A stretch of DNA of 28,889 nucleotides from a virus. Positions 20,949-28,889 of the stretch are shown here, one piece after another. Positions within the stretch are counted from its first letter, which is position 1, and every line of letters starts with the position of its first letter. Location of the stretch: IMG/VR virus record IMGVR_UViG_3300049911_000211, positions 1 through 28,889 of that record; one strand, given 5' to 3'. The notes beneath the pieces were generated by a model. That model saw nothing but the letters and a program-made list of their open reading frames with translations. It was not told the origin of the DNA and made no database searches. The position numbers and the translations under genes are program-made.

Positions 20949-22337
20949 TTGGAGTCTCGGTTAAGCGAGATTTGGCTTCAGGCTGAACAGAAGCGAGTGA
21001 GGCTCAGCTCTGATCCAATCACGTTTTTTGAGCAGGTTGTCGGTTTCAAGCCTACCGCCTACCAGAAAGATTTGGCGAAAAGATTTGTGGAAAATCAGTT
21101 TGTCGGTATGCGTTGGTGTAGACAGAGCGGCAAGTCTTGGATCGCTGCGGCTCTTCTCCTGAATTATGCATTGATGCGCCCAGCTTCTTACATTGGTATT
21201 GTTGCTCCCGGTTGGCGCCAAAGCAAATTGATTATTCGGCGCATACGATTCTTTCTCCGCAAACTTCCGAAGGACCTATGTCCAAAGCCAGCTCGAACTG
21301 TGCTCTATTTCTCCAATGAATCAATCATCGAAGCTTTCCCAAACAACCCTGACACCATCCGTGGGCCCACATTACAAGTTATATACTGGGATGAAGCAAA
21401 CTTCACTCCTGGCGACATTGACCTCTGGACCGCCATACTGTTCACAATTTCAACCACAAAAGGCAAGGTTCTCGTAAGTAGCACACCTTGGAATACTGAT
21501 TCCGTCTTCTATAAAATATTTCACAACCCAGAATTCAGCGACTTCTCCAGAAGCCATGTGGCTTGGCAGCAAGCATTGGAGCCAAACGGACCCTTAGATA
21601 AGAAAACGCTGGAAGCCATACGAAAACAATTTGAAAATGATCCTTGGAGGTTCAGAAGAGAATGTGAGGCTGAGTGGTCAGAAGACGAGTCGGCTTGGTT
21701 GCCGCAATCGCTGATCACGAAGTGCATCGCAACGGAGAAGACGCTTGGGGAAGAATTGGAGCTGTGGGATTGGGAAAGTGTACAGAAAGGCTCCACATTA
21801 TTCGCTGGGGTAGACTTGGGTCGCGTGCAAGATCATAGTGTCCTCGTAGTGATTGAGCAGCTCAAGGAAAGTAAGTATGTCCTTCGTCATCTGAAAATCT
21901 TTGATTTAGGAATTAGCTACGCCTCTGTGATCGGTTATGTCAAGACCCTTCAGGATCGTTGGGGCGGCTTTGCTAAAATCCGTGTCGACTCAACTAATCA
22001 GGATTATGTTGTTGAAGACATGACAAACAGCGGCATAGACAACTGCGAGGGAGTCCGCTTTAGTTTACCACGGAAGCAGGAGATGGCGACACTTCTGAAG
22101 CAGCGCATGGCGAATAATCAGTTTTGGTATCCATATTTCACTTGGCAGAAGCCTTATCCCGGTGAGTGGGTTAGTGAACTTAATGTTGAGCGCTTCGAGT
22201 TGAGAAAAGATGGGTCCATAGCCCTCAATCACCCAAGCGGAACACATGATGACTGCTTCTGGGCTTGTGCTCTCGCCTTGTTTGCCACAGTTGAAATGCA
22301 ACCTGAACCTTTCCTTGCGGTGATTTCAACCCGATGA
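20949..22337 (+). CDS. terL: Terminase large subunit (packaging ATPase and nuclease)
   Basis: 462 residues from TTG 20949, placed just after the small subunit; in-frame ATG 20877 or TTG 20853 would overlap it and add basic residues. ATPase domain: the adenine-binding region FKPTAYQKDLAKRF, Walker A CRQSGKS (about 57-63), Walker B LQVIYWDEAN with Asp148-Glu149, and coupling motif LVSSTPW. Nuclease domain (RNase H fold): Asp289 in AGVDLGRVQD, Asp347 in IRVDSTN, and the DD pair at 434-435 in GTHDDCFWA. It pumps DNA into the head and cuts it. Its place at the end of the virion cluster is unusual. Confidence 0.92.
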   Translation: MESRLSEIWLQAEQKRVRLSSDPITFFEQVVGFKPTAYQKDLAKRFVENQFVGMRWCRQSGKSWIAAALLLNYALMRPASYIGIVAPGWRQSKLIIRRIRFFLRKLPKDLCPKPARTVLYFSNESIIEAFPNNPDTIRGPTLQVIYWDEANFTPGDIDLWTAILFTISTTKGKVLVSSTPWNTDSVFYKIFHNPEFSDFSRSHVAWQQALEPNGPLDKKTLEAIRKQFENDPWRFRRECEAEWSEDESAWLPQSLITKCIATEKTLGEELELWDWESVQKGSTLFAGVDLGRVQDHSVLVVIEQLKESKYVLRHLKIFDLGISYASVIGYVKTLQDRWGGFAKIRVDSTNQDYVVEDMTNSGIDNCEGVRFSLPRKQEMATLLKQRMANNQFWYPYFTWQKPYPGEWVSELNVERFELRKDGSIALNHPSGTHDDCFWACALALFATVEMQPEPFLAVISTR

Positions 22338-23779
22338 CAAGGCATCGAGAGTTTTTCCGCATCCGCCAGCTTCGCAGGGTCTACGACAGGAGCCAGAATC
22401 GTTTCACGTTTAATATTTCGTATGAGACAGCTGCCAAGATCACGCCGAGGAGTATAGCGGTTGCTGAGGCGTTCGGCCTTGGTCTTGATGACGAACGGAG
22501 ATTTGTCATCTATGATAATGTTGAGCTGAAAATAAGTCCTAACGATATTGTTCTCATCACCGGCAGTTCAGGGAGCGGCAAAAGCGTTCTCTTGCGAGCT
22601 CTCCTCGAGGACTTGGGACCTGAAGCAGTTAACATGGCAACTGTGAAAGTGGATCCTGACCAGCCTCTGATTGAAACAGTTGGCAAAACAGTTGAAGAAG
22701 GCCTCGAGCTGCTGAGTCGTGTGGGCCTTAATGATGCGTTTCTCTTCCTGCGTACGTACAATCAGCTTTCAGACGGGCAACGGTATCGTTATCGAGTTGC
22801 GAAGTTGATCGAGAGTGGCAAGCAATGGTGGGTGATGGATGAGTTTTGCGCAACTCTCGACCGGGACACTGCGAAAATCGTGGCTTTTAATGTTCAGAAA
22901 ATCTGCAGGTCTATGGGAAAATCTCTGGTTGTCGCAACGACTCATATGGACCTGGTTGACGATTTGAAGCCCAGCGTGCACATCCACAAGAGGTTCGGCA
23001 AGGAAATCTCTGTCGGCTACTTCCCAAATGAGCCCGCAAGGGAATGCAGTTTGATGAGCGAGATGCGAGTTATCGAAGGCACAACTAAGGATTGGAAGGA
23101 GCTCGCCGGCTTTCATTATCGCAGTCATAGGATCTGTGCGCCTCGGAAGGTTTTCTGCCTCAAACGCGGTGAGGAGCTGTGCGGAGTGATCGTTTATTGT
23201 TATCCGCCTCCCAGTGCCTACGGTCGAAGAATGGTTCTGCCCAAAATGAGCATGAAGGAATTGAATGAGAAGTTGAGCATTATCAACCGTGTGGTTGTGC
23301 ATCCGAAGTATCGGAGTGTCGGTTTGGGTGCTAGGCTTATTCGCGAGTCGTTGGGTTTGGCTGGGACGGAGTTTGTGGAGATGGTTGCGGTCATGGCTAA
23401 GTACAATCCTTTTGCAGAGAAGGCGGGGATGAAGAAGGTTACTGAGCAGGAGCCTCAGAGGGAGATTTTGCGGGCTTCTAAGGTCCTTCAAGAGGTCGGG
23501 TTTAATGTTCAGCTGCTTGGAAGCGGGAACCATGTATTCCAGAAACTACAGGCACTCAATGCCGATGAGCTGGAAAGGGTTAGGGAGGCCTTCGTCAAAG
23601 CCGACCATCCGCGCTTCTCAAAGTTTTTCAGCTCAGGCCTTCCGTTCGGGCATATGGGGGATTATGAGAGAAAGGTGAATGCTGCAACCTTGGAGCAGCT
23701 TGCAGGACTTATCAAGATCTGCGGTTTCTTGATGCAGACGAAGGCTTACCTTTTCTGGCGGCTCGCGCGTTTGGGATAA
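22334..23779 (+). CDS. ABC-type ATPase fused to GNAT acetyltransferase (COG2401-like)
   Basis: 481 residues from ATG 22334, overlapping terL by 4 nt. ABC ATPase: Walker A GSSGSGKS (77-84), signature LSDGQ (145-149), Walker B WWVMDEF (165-171), H-loop His204 in ATTHMD. There is no transporter partner, and the ATPase is of the soluble kind. GNAT domain about residues 250-400: WKELAGFHYRSHRI, INRVVVHPKYRSVGLGARLI with the acetyl-CoA loop RSVGLG (327-332). A C-terminal helical region follows. This fusion is known as COG2401 in archaea and in some viruses; its job is not established. The overlap with terL ties it to packaging or late functions. Confidence 0.85.
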   Translation: MTRHREFFRIRQLRRVYDRSQNRFTFNISYETAAKITPRSIAVAEAFGLGLDDERRFVIYDNVELKISPNDIVLITGSSGSGKSVLLRALLEDLGPEAVNMATVKVDPDQPLIETVGKTVEEGLELLSRVGLNDAFLFLRTYNQLSDGQRYRYRVAKLIESGKQWWVMDEFCATLDRDTAKIVAFNVQKICRSMGKSLVVATTHMDLVDDLKPSVHIHKRFGKEISVGYFPNEPARECSLMSEMRVIEGTTKDWKELAGFHYRSHRICAPRKVFCLKRGEELCGVIVYCYPPPSAYGRRMVLPKMSMKELNEKLSIINRVVVHPKYRSVGLGARLIRESLGLAGTEFVEMVAVMAKYNPFAEKAGMKKVTEQEPQREILRASKVLQEVGFNVQLLGSGNHVFQKLQALNADELERVREAFVKADHPRFSKFFSSGLPFGHMGDYERKVNAATLEQLAGLIKICGFLMQTKAYLFWRLARLG

Positions 23780-24054
23780 AACTTCACCCCAACCAACCAA
23801 CATCACTGACTCTGCCTACAAATCACTTCTCCAACCACAACTCCAATGTCACTGCCTATACCTACCCCTACAACGCACACGGTGAGTGAGAGTGTGAATG
23901 AAGAGTGCACTTCTGCACCAGTCTTGGAATGGAGAGAAATTTCTCCTGCGCCTTCAACCTTAATGCTTTTCCAGTACCACTAATAAATTCAATGTTTCAC
24001 TATCCCATTTAACCTCAAACTGTTGATTTGGAAAACAAGAGAACACGCGCGCTT
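23780..24054. other. Intergenic region: strand-biased tract, hairpin and 12-bp palindrome
   Basis: This 275-bp gap lies between two converging genes. Its first 100 bases (about 23783-23880) have only about five G residues on the plus strand and start with a CCAA triplet repeat. It then turns G-rich (GGTGAGTGAGAGTGTGAATG). GTGCA-CTTC-TGCAC near 23905-23918 can form a 5-bp hairpin, and GAGAAATTTCTC (23934-23945) is a perfect palindrome. I see no gene. It may be a bidirectional terminator, an end of the element, or a packaging site next to terL. Confidence 0.4.
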
Positions 24055-25359
24055 TCACTTTCCAAGTCTCTTGTTGGACGTGTTTAGACTGTATTTCTTT
24101 TTGAAGTCGTAGACAATGACTTCCCAGTTTGGGGATCGTAACTTGGCAATCTTCTCGGCGATTCCCTCGGTCGTGCCTCCCAGAAGCTTGTCTATCACGG
24201 AAAATCCAAGTCCAGCCAGTATCCCTCCAATTCCGCCTGATATCCCGCAAGCAAGTCCTCCCACGACGCCAAATAGAACTGGAACCCCCACCTTCAATTC
24301 TCTGACCCTTTTTGGCAGACTCTTATCCTTCCAAATATCATCAAGCACCACAGAAAGATCCTTGCTGCTCTTGGTTACGACGTCTGGCGCATTTTTGACT
24401 ATCCCCTCGGCCAATGCATTGTGAAGTTTGTAGAGATCCGTATCTTCATATTCGTAGATCAGTTGTTTGCATGAATTTAGACTAGGTGCACAGTGCACCA
24501 ACTTTCTGATGACAAACTCACCTATTTCAACTGGAAAAGTAGGCGTAGGGATATCAAGCGAATGCGCCTTTGCAAATCCCACCGCAAGGCTGTAAAACGA
24601 GGTATCGTATGCAAACGAGTGAACTAAAGGATCAAAGAATGGCTGCGTAATTAGTAATCCTGCAATCGTTATGATTTTTGCTGCCTCATCTATGGCTGTG
24701 ACTAAGGAGTTCTCGAGTTCTTCAACGATCCGTCTATAACCCAAAGCTTTCAAACCCATGTACGTATGCCTGTACTGCCCAATCAGTACCTCAGCTGGTT
24801 CGATTGTTCCTGTCGCATCGAGAGACCAGCTTCGTATATGAGGGTAGGCTTTCAATTCCGCAAGCGTGTCGAATTCGACAAGACCTCGTTTCCACTCTCG
24901 CTTTTCGAAAAAAAAGTCTGGTGGAAAATTCACACCAACCGGAGGTCTCAATTCAGAAAAAATCGGTTCTAAGTATTCACACTTGAGATATTTGGTCGGA
25001 AAATGCCGAAGCACGAATTGAAGCTTCCCTGTTTCTTTCGTGAATTCTATTACTTCAGGGATTTGCTTTGGCGAAAAACCGACATACCTGCTAAACATAC
25101 TTTCAGGGTAAGGCGGAAGCCCTTGGATTGAAGAGCCTGCCAGCGGAATTCGGGACCAGATTGAATCTTGAGCTGAGGACTCTATTATGTCAAAAACTCT
25201 GGAAATAGGCTTGCGAAGTTCTGGAAAACGATTTGTTTGCGGGAAGACATCGTCAGGCCCAAACTTGCCGTCTATGATTCGTTTCTTGAATTTCCCGTAC
25301 TCCTCCAATTCCTTAGCTTCGTAGTCTTCAAGAAACTCTTTCCATTTCAATTGGTTCAC
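24055..25359 (-). CDS. Unknown protein with Gly-rich hydrophobic C-terminal segment
   Basis: 434 residues from GTG 25359; no ribosome binding site, so possibly leaderless. The first 60 residues are charged and helical (WKEFLEDYEAKELEEYGKFK). A mixed middle part includes SLDATGTIEPAEVLIGQYRH and YRRIVEELENSLVTAIDEAA. Near residues 357-391 comes a long Gly/Val/Ile segment (VPVLFGVVGGLACGIS, GGIGGILAGLGFSVIDKLL) that could be one membrane hairpin, then a soluble tail. I recognise no family. It is transcribed towards the virion module, between it and a restriction system. An accessory, perhaps defence or exclusion, function is a guess from location and layout only. Confidence 0.6.
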   Translation of the reverse strand: MNQLKWKEFLEDYEAKELEEYGKFKKRIIDGKFGPDDVFPQTNRFPELRKPISRVFDIIESSAQDSIWSRIPLAGSSIQGLPPYPESMFSRYVGFSPKQIPEVIEFTKETGKLQFVLRHFPTKYLKCEYLEPIFSELRPPVGVNFPPDFFFEKREWKRGLVEFDTLAELKAYPHIRSWSLDATGTIEPAEVLIGQYRHTYMGLKALGYRRIVEELENSLVTAIDEAAKIITIAGLLITQPFFDPLVHSFAYDTSFYSLAVGFAKAHSLDIPTPTFPVEIGEFVIRKLVHCAPSLNSCKQLIYEYEDTDLYKLHNALAEGIVKNAPDVVTKSSKDLSVVLDDIWKDKSLPKRVRELKVGVPVLFGVVGGLACGISGGIGGILAGLGFSVIDKLLGGTTEGIAEKIAKLRSPNWEVIVYDFKKKYSLNTSNKRLGK

Positions 25360-25556
25360 CAGTCTTTTTTTAGCTGCGGTGATCCAACACGGATGTTCAG
25401 CTATCGAGACTCAAATAGTTAGCGGATTGAGGTTCTGGTTAAAATAGGGTTGGTTATTTAGGGTTGTTCAATTCGGGTCGATGTTTTGCTTCTAGGCTTT
25501 TCGTGATGAGTCCGAGCCACTTGTTTCTATCATCTGTTCCGATCCTTGCCAACGCT

Positions 25557-25597
25557 ATAGGTAACCCTTTATATAAGTTACAGCTCAGTTTACCTAT
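25557..25597 (+). promoter_or_regulatory. Restriction-operon promoter bracketed by an 8-bp inverted repeat
   Basis: TTTATATAA (25568-25576) is a strong TATA box. ATAGGTAA (25557-25564) and its exact complement TTACCTAT (25590-25597) bracket it, the second arm covering the first bases of ATG 25596. A smaller pair GTAAC/GTTAC (25561-25565, 25577-25581) hugs the TATA box. Transcription should begin almost at the ATG (leaderless). Protein bound here would block both TFB/TBP loading and initiation. Confidence 0.65.
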
Positions 25598-25856
25598 GGA
25601 GATACATAAAGTGGAAGATTTCGGAGAGATAACCAAATTAACGCTGGCCAAAACGAAAAGCGAGTCTTTGAGAACAACAGTACCCATGAGCATAGTAAGA
25701 CAGTTCACCCTAAAGGCAGGAGACAGAATAGGTTGGAAAATCGACATAAAAAACGGGGAACTAGTGGTAGTTGTCCGTCCTATAAAAAGTTCCAGCGGAA
25801 ATAGAGGTGTTTCCACTGAAAATTTAAGAGATTCAAAAACAGCAATTGAAAGATAG
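25596..25856 (+). CDS. AbrB-like regulator heading the restriction-modification operon
   Basis: 86 residues from ATG 25596, chosen because the TATA box at 25568-25576 makes a leaderless start; in-frame starts back to 25464 lie upstream of that promoter. The core KLTLAKTKSESLRTTVPMSI, VRQFTLKAGDRIGWKIDIKN, GELVVVVRP is an AbrB/SpoVT swapped-hairpin fold, with a polar Ser-rich tail. It lies 8 bp before the methyltransferase. By position it takes the place of the C (controller) proteins that time expression in many type II systems, and its own promoter carries an inverted repeat. Regulation is inferred, not shown. Confidence 0.75.
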   Translation: MEIHKVEDFGEITKLTLAKTKSESLRTTVPMSIVRQFTLKAGDRIGWKIDIKNGELVVVVRPIKSSSGNRGVSTENLRDSKTAIER

Positions 25857-25864
25857 GATGCTAA

Positions 25865-27766
25865 ATGAGATTTATCGGAAGTAAAGAATCAATGAAGGAG
25901 GAAATATCAGGGTTACTAGAGCAAAAAGGGCTTCTAAGCGAAAAATTAACGTTTTTCGATGCCTTTTGTGGAACTGGATCGGTGGCAGATGCATTAAAAG
26001 GCTCGTTTAATATTGTTATCAACGATATTTTGAATTGGTGTGTTGTTTATACAAAGGGTCGTATCGTGGCTAATGATTGCCATTTTGGTAAATTAGGGTT
26101 AGATCCATTTGAGCTTTTAAATACATCTGACAGAACGACAGAAGGTTTTATTTATGGTAATTATGCTCCAACTGATTCAAAAAGAATGTATTTTACTCCC
26201 AAAAATGCCAGTAGAATTGATTATTTTCGTCAACAGATCGAAGAATGGAACAAACAAAAATTACTTTCTGAGGAAGAATATGCATACCTTTTAGCTTGCT
26301 TAATTGAGTCGGTTTCGAGGGTGTCAAATACAGCAGGGGTATATGGTGCTTTCCTAAAGAAATGGGATTCAAGGGCTATGAAGCCGATAGTTTTCAATAA
26401 GGTAGATTCGAATGCAGAACCGCATAATTTACTCAGTACGTACAATGGAAAAATTGAAGAAATTATTCCTAATGTACCCTGTGACGTGTTGTACTTAGAC
26501 CCGCCATATACACAAAATCAGTACGGTACACAGTATCATTTGTTGGAAACACTTGTTTTGAATGATAAGCCATCCATTAGCCCTGTTACTGGGTCTAGAT
26601 ATACTGCTCCTATGCGGTCGGACTGGTCAAAGGAATATAAAACAAATATCAAATTTGATTCTGTAATAGCTAATACTCAAGCTAGATACATCGTTTTCAG
26701 CTACAATAACGACGGATTCATGTCTAAGGAATATATTGAAGCTTGCCTAAAACGCTACGGCAAACCAGAAACATATTATTGTAAGAAGATACCCTACAAA
26801 AAGTATCGAAATTTCAAAACGAATGGACACAAAGAACATTTTGAATATTTGTTTTTTGTAGAAAAAAGAGAAGCAAAAGACATCTGCTATGAATCTCCTC
26901 TAAATTATATCGGTAGCAAATCAAAGATGGTAACTGCGATCAAAAGAAATCTCCCGAATAATGTTCAAGAATTTTACGATTTATTTGGCGGTGGGTTCAA
27001 TGTTGGAATAAACATTGATGGAAGCCCAGTAATATATAATGACATTAATCACTTCGTAAGAGAATTAGTGGAATCATTTAGAACATATGATACTTATGAG
27101 TACCTTTTGTATATGCGTCAAATAATAAAGAAATTTGGACTAGAAAAGGGAAACGCTGACAGCTACACAAAAGCTAGGGACTACTATAACAGTTTACCTA
27201 CGAATAAGAGAGACCCTAGGCTTTTGTATACTATCATACTTTATGGTTATCAACAACAGATTCGCTTTAATGGCGATCATAATTTTAACAACCCAGTAGG
27301 TATGCGTTGGTTTAATGATAAAGTACTTGAAAAAATGATTAGCTTTTCAAGAGTTATAAAAACAGGCAGTTTCAAGTTTCTCTCTCAGGATTTTTCAAAG
27401 ACATTGGGAGAAATAAAGCCAAATGCTTTCGTATATATGGACCCCCCCTATATGTTGACAACAGGCTCTTACAACGATGGCAAGAGGGGCTTCTCAGGCT
27501 GGACAATAAAGGATGAAGAAAGGCTTTTGGAATTTGCTGATAGTTTGAATAAGTCAGGGATTCGTTTTATGATTTCGTATGTACTTGAGCATGGAGGAAA
27601 AATAAATTCACGAATATCAAGCTGGATAGAGGAAAGAAAATATAAGTTGATAGAAGTAAATGAGATTCCAAAGACTGCGAGTTGGTGGAGTGGACGAAAA
27701 AGGAAGGAGGTTCTAATAATCAATTATGAACAACCGCAGGCTACCTCATTTTACGATAAAAAATAG
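25865..27766 (+). CDS. Double-domain DNA adenine methyltransferase (FokI type)
   Basis: 633 residues from ATG 25865. Two complete D12-class N6-adenine methyltransferase domains are fused. The first starts MRFIGSKESM, has SAM motif FDAFCGTGSV (31-40) and catalytic LDPPY (211-215). The second starts LNYIGSKSKM, has DLFGGGFNVG (372-381) and MDPPY (525-529). M.FokI has the same size and layout, with each half methylating one strand of an asymmetric site. An asymmetric recognition sequence is therefore likely, though the site cannot be read from sequence. The gene is clearly AT-richer than the virion genes, suggesting separate acquisition. It overlaps the endonuclease by 41 nt. Confidence 0.9.
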   Translation: MRFIGSKESMKEEISGLLEQKGLLSEKLTFFDAFCGTGSVADALKGSFNIVINDILNWCVVYTKGRIVANDCHFGKLGLDPFELLNTSDRTTEGFIYGNYAPTDSKRMYFTPKNASRIDYFRQQIEEWNKQKLLSEEEYAYLLACLIESVSRVSNTAGVYGAFLKKWDSRAMKPIVFNKVDSNAEPHNLLSTYNGKIEEIIPNVPCDVLYLDPPYTQNQYGTQYHLLETLVLNDKPSISPVTGSRYTAPMRSDWSKEYKTNIKFDSVIANTQARYIVFSYNNDGFMSKEYIEACLKRYGKPETYYCKKIPYKKYRNFKTNGHKEHFEYLFFVEKREAKDICYESPLNYIGSKSKMVTAIKRNLPNNVQEFYDLFGGGFNVGINIDGSPVIYNDINHFVRELVESFRTYDTYEYLLYMRQIIKKFGLEKGNADSYTKARDYYNSLPTNKRDPRLLYTIILYGYQQQIRFNGDHNFNNPVGMRWFNDKVLEKMISFSRVIKTGSFKFLSQDFSKTLGEIKPNAFVYMDPPYMLTTGSYNDGKRGFSGWTIKDEERLLEFADSLNKSGIRFMISYVLEHGGKINSRISSWIEERKYKLIEVNEIPKTASWWSGRKRKEVLIINYEQPQATSFYDKK

Positions 27767-28889
27767 ATTTCAAAAGAAACAAGAGAGTTACTCAGATATT
27801 CTCACAGAAGACATTTTAAGAGATGTCTGCTTAAGAGTTACAGGCTCGGCGCATTATACTTGCGAATTTGATGAAGAAGGATATAATATCGGTCGCATGG
27901 CCATTTTAGAATATAATGGAGTAAAAGCATACATTTCTTTTTCTGATACGGAAGCTAGGGGGCGTAATTCAAGTTTTCAAAGTGTGCCAAGTGCATTGTC
28001 TCGTTATATTTTAGATAATCAACGAAGAAAAAGGATATGTTTTTACTTCTTGCCTTCTTCGGGAAATGTAGAGACATATTATTTCTTGTTTATGTATCGG
28101 TTGATGATGACTGCTGGAATAGAATTTCTCAATGCCCAAGAATTTTTATCCCAACAAATTCAGCCATTTAACACTATTGTAGATGTTATTGCTTCAAGAA
28201 ATGCGAATAGAGGACGTAATAGAAGCAATAATTCAACGTATATAACACAAAGTTCAGATCGAGTCACGCAGATTTTCGGTAAGACATATGGGGCTAGCAA
28301 GTATGAAACTACCTTGTTATGTGTGGCATTGTCGCGTTTAACATCGTTACCAATAGAATTGTATGAGATATGTGAGCAAACTCTGACTGTTTTACCCGAA
28401 TTGAGTCAGCAAGCTATCGAATCATTGGGTAAAGTCAAACTCATCCCGACTGATTTAACAATGGAGCGATTTGATTTTGAAAGCGAAAATAGCCTTCGTT
28501 CACCTTTGTATACTTACAATCTCCTTGCTAAATTAGGGCCGAAGAAATGTGCTTTGTGCGGATGTGAAATTCCAGAGCTGATTCAAGGGGCACATATTTG
28601 GCCCGTTTCGGAAATAAAGAAAGAAGTGGCTATTAGCATTGATGAAAAACTAAGATGGGCAACTGATGGTGACAATGGCTTATGGTTGTGCGAGAATCAC
28701 CATAGAATGTTAGATGCAAACTTAATAATAATTGATAAACATGGGCATATAGAATATCAAGAGGATTTGGAGGAAAATCACAGAGACTTTATTGAATGGA
28801 CTACGCCAAACATGGTTTTAGCGACTTCTGTTCTTACAACTGCCTTTATGATTTACTTGCGGAAAAGAAATGCTGTTCTCTCAACATAA
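27726..28889 (+). CDS. HNH-type restriction endonuclease
   Basis: 387 residues from ATG 27726, overlapping the methyltransferase by 41 nt; the stop is the last codon of the window. The C-terminal third is an HNH nuclease: CALCGC (275-280), GAH with His290, DGDNGLWLCENHHRML with Asn317, Cys322 and His325/326. The cysteines would hold a structural zinc while His290 and Asn317 act with the catalytic metal. The N-terminal two thirds (about 1-265) have no motif I recognise and should hold target recognition (VKAYISFSDTEARGRNSSFQ). Paired with the FokI-type methyltransferase, it makes a type II restriction system, probably cutting at or near an asymmetric site. Confidence 0.85.
   Translation: MNNRRLPHFTIKNRFQKKQESYSDILTEDILRDVCLRVTGSAHYTCEFDEEGYNIGRMAILEYNGVKAYISFSDTEARGRNSSFQSVPSALSRYILDNQRRKRICFYFLPSSGNVETYYFLFMYRLMMTAGIEFLNAQEFLSQQIQPFNTIVDVIASRNANRGRNRSNNSTYITQSSDRVTQIFGKTYGASKYETTLLCVALSRLTSLPIELYEICEQTLTVLPELSQQAIESLGKVKLIPTDLTMERFDFESENSLRSPLYTYNLLAKLGPKKCALCGCEIPELIQGAHIWPVSEIKKEVAISIDEKLRWATDGDNGLWLCENHHRMLDANLIIIDKHGHIEYQEDLEENHRDFIEWTTPNMVLATSVLTTAFMIYLRKRNAVLST

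Larger units (their letters stand above)
5381..23779 (+). mobile_element. Head-tailed virus / provirus virion module
   Basis: A nearly unbroken plus-strand run contains prohead protease, decoration protein, HK97-fold capsid protein, portal, connector and neck proteins, tail tube, tail chaperones, tape measure, baseplate hub, holin-like protein and both terminase subunits, so the virion set is close to complete. Cellular purine genes lie on the left, which points to integration. The true ends are not defined: the small genes at 2385-3905 and the accessory genes after 24055 may belong to the same element. No integrase, attachment repeats or tRNA target were found in the window. Confidence 0.8.

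Noticed and set aside
22769-23533. 254-codon antisense open frame under the ABC-GNAT gene
   Set aside because: The sense strand carries complete Walker, signature and GNAT motifs; the antisense protein has no domain pattern.
23960-24250. 96-codon minus-strand frame overlapping the 3' end of the unknown accessory gene
   Set aside because: It lies in another frame of a longer and better gene and continues into the biased intergenic tract; no start signals.

Overview
The window looks like archaeal DNA: TATA boxes about 25 bp upstream of inferred transcript starts, several apparently leaderless genes, many TTG and GTG starts with clear GGAGG-type ribosome binding sites, T-tract terminators, and AbrB-type regulators. 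The protein style suggests Thermoproteota, possibly Bathyarchaeia; that placement is inference from remembered protein style, not a search.

Region 1 (1-2243, minus strand) is host-like: purF followed 50 bp later by purD, which runs off the window. PurF has the propeptide, Cys nucleophile and four Fe-S cysteines of the Bacillus-type enzyme. Region 2 (2385-3905, plus strand) holds four or five small genes encoding Cys-rich and DNA-binding-like proteins, probably early or regulatory virus genes. Region 3 (4005-5260) is a convergent pair: a leaderless AbrB-fold regulator and, on the minus strand, a proteasome-like Ntn hydrolase with Thr1/Asp17/Lys33 at exact proteasome spacing. Their two promoters share the 9-mer GGTACCTAA.

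Region 4 (5248-23779, plus strand) is the virion module of a head-tailed virus (Caudoviricetes type): promoter and structured leader, prohead protease fused to a scaffold-like tail, decoration protein, HK97-fold capsid protein, wHTH, portal, membrane protein, fibre-like protein, head-tail connector, neck proteins, tail tube, tail chaperones, very short tape measure, baseplate hub, holin-like protein, small and large terminase, and an ABC ATPase-acetyltransferase fusion. The gene order is unusual, with the terminases last rather than first. Several structural proteins carry extra domains: a discoidin-like domain plus ten His-containing repeats, an alpha/alpha-toroid inside a neck protein, and beta-sandwich insertions in the tail terminator and the hub. 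These fit binding or trimming of host surface sugars.

Region 5 (23780-28889) is AT-richer accessory DNA: an unknown minus-strand protein with a Gly-rich hydrophobic tail, then an operon of an AbrB-like regulator, a FokI-type double adenine methyltransferase and an HNH endonuclease, i.e. a restriction-modification system apparently controlled by an AbrB-fold protein rather than a classical C protein. An 8-bp inverted repeat brackets its TATA box and covers the start codon.

No integrase, replication gene, tRNA, CRISPR array or convincing att repeat was seen, so the provirus ends are not resolved. The purine genes at the left argue for an integrated element rather than a free virus genome.
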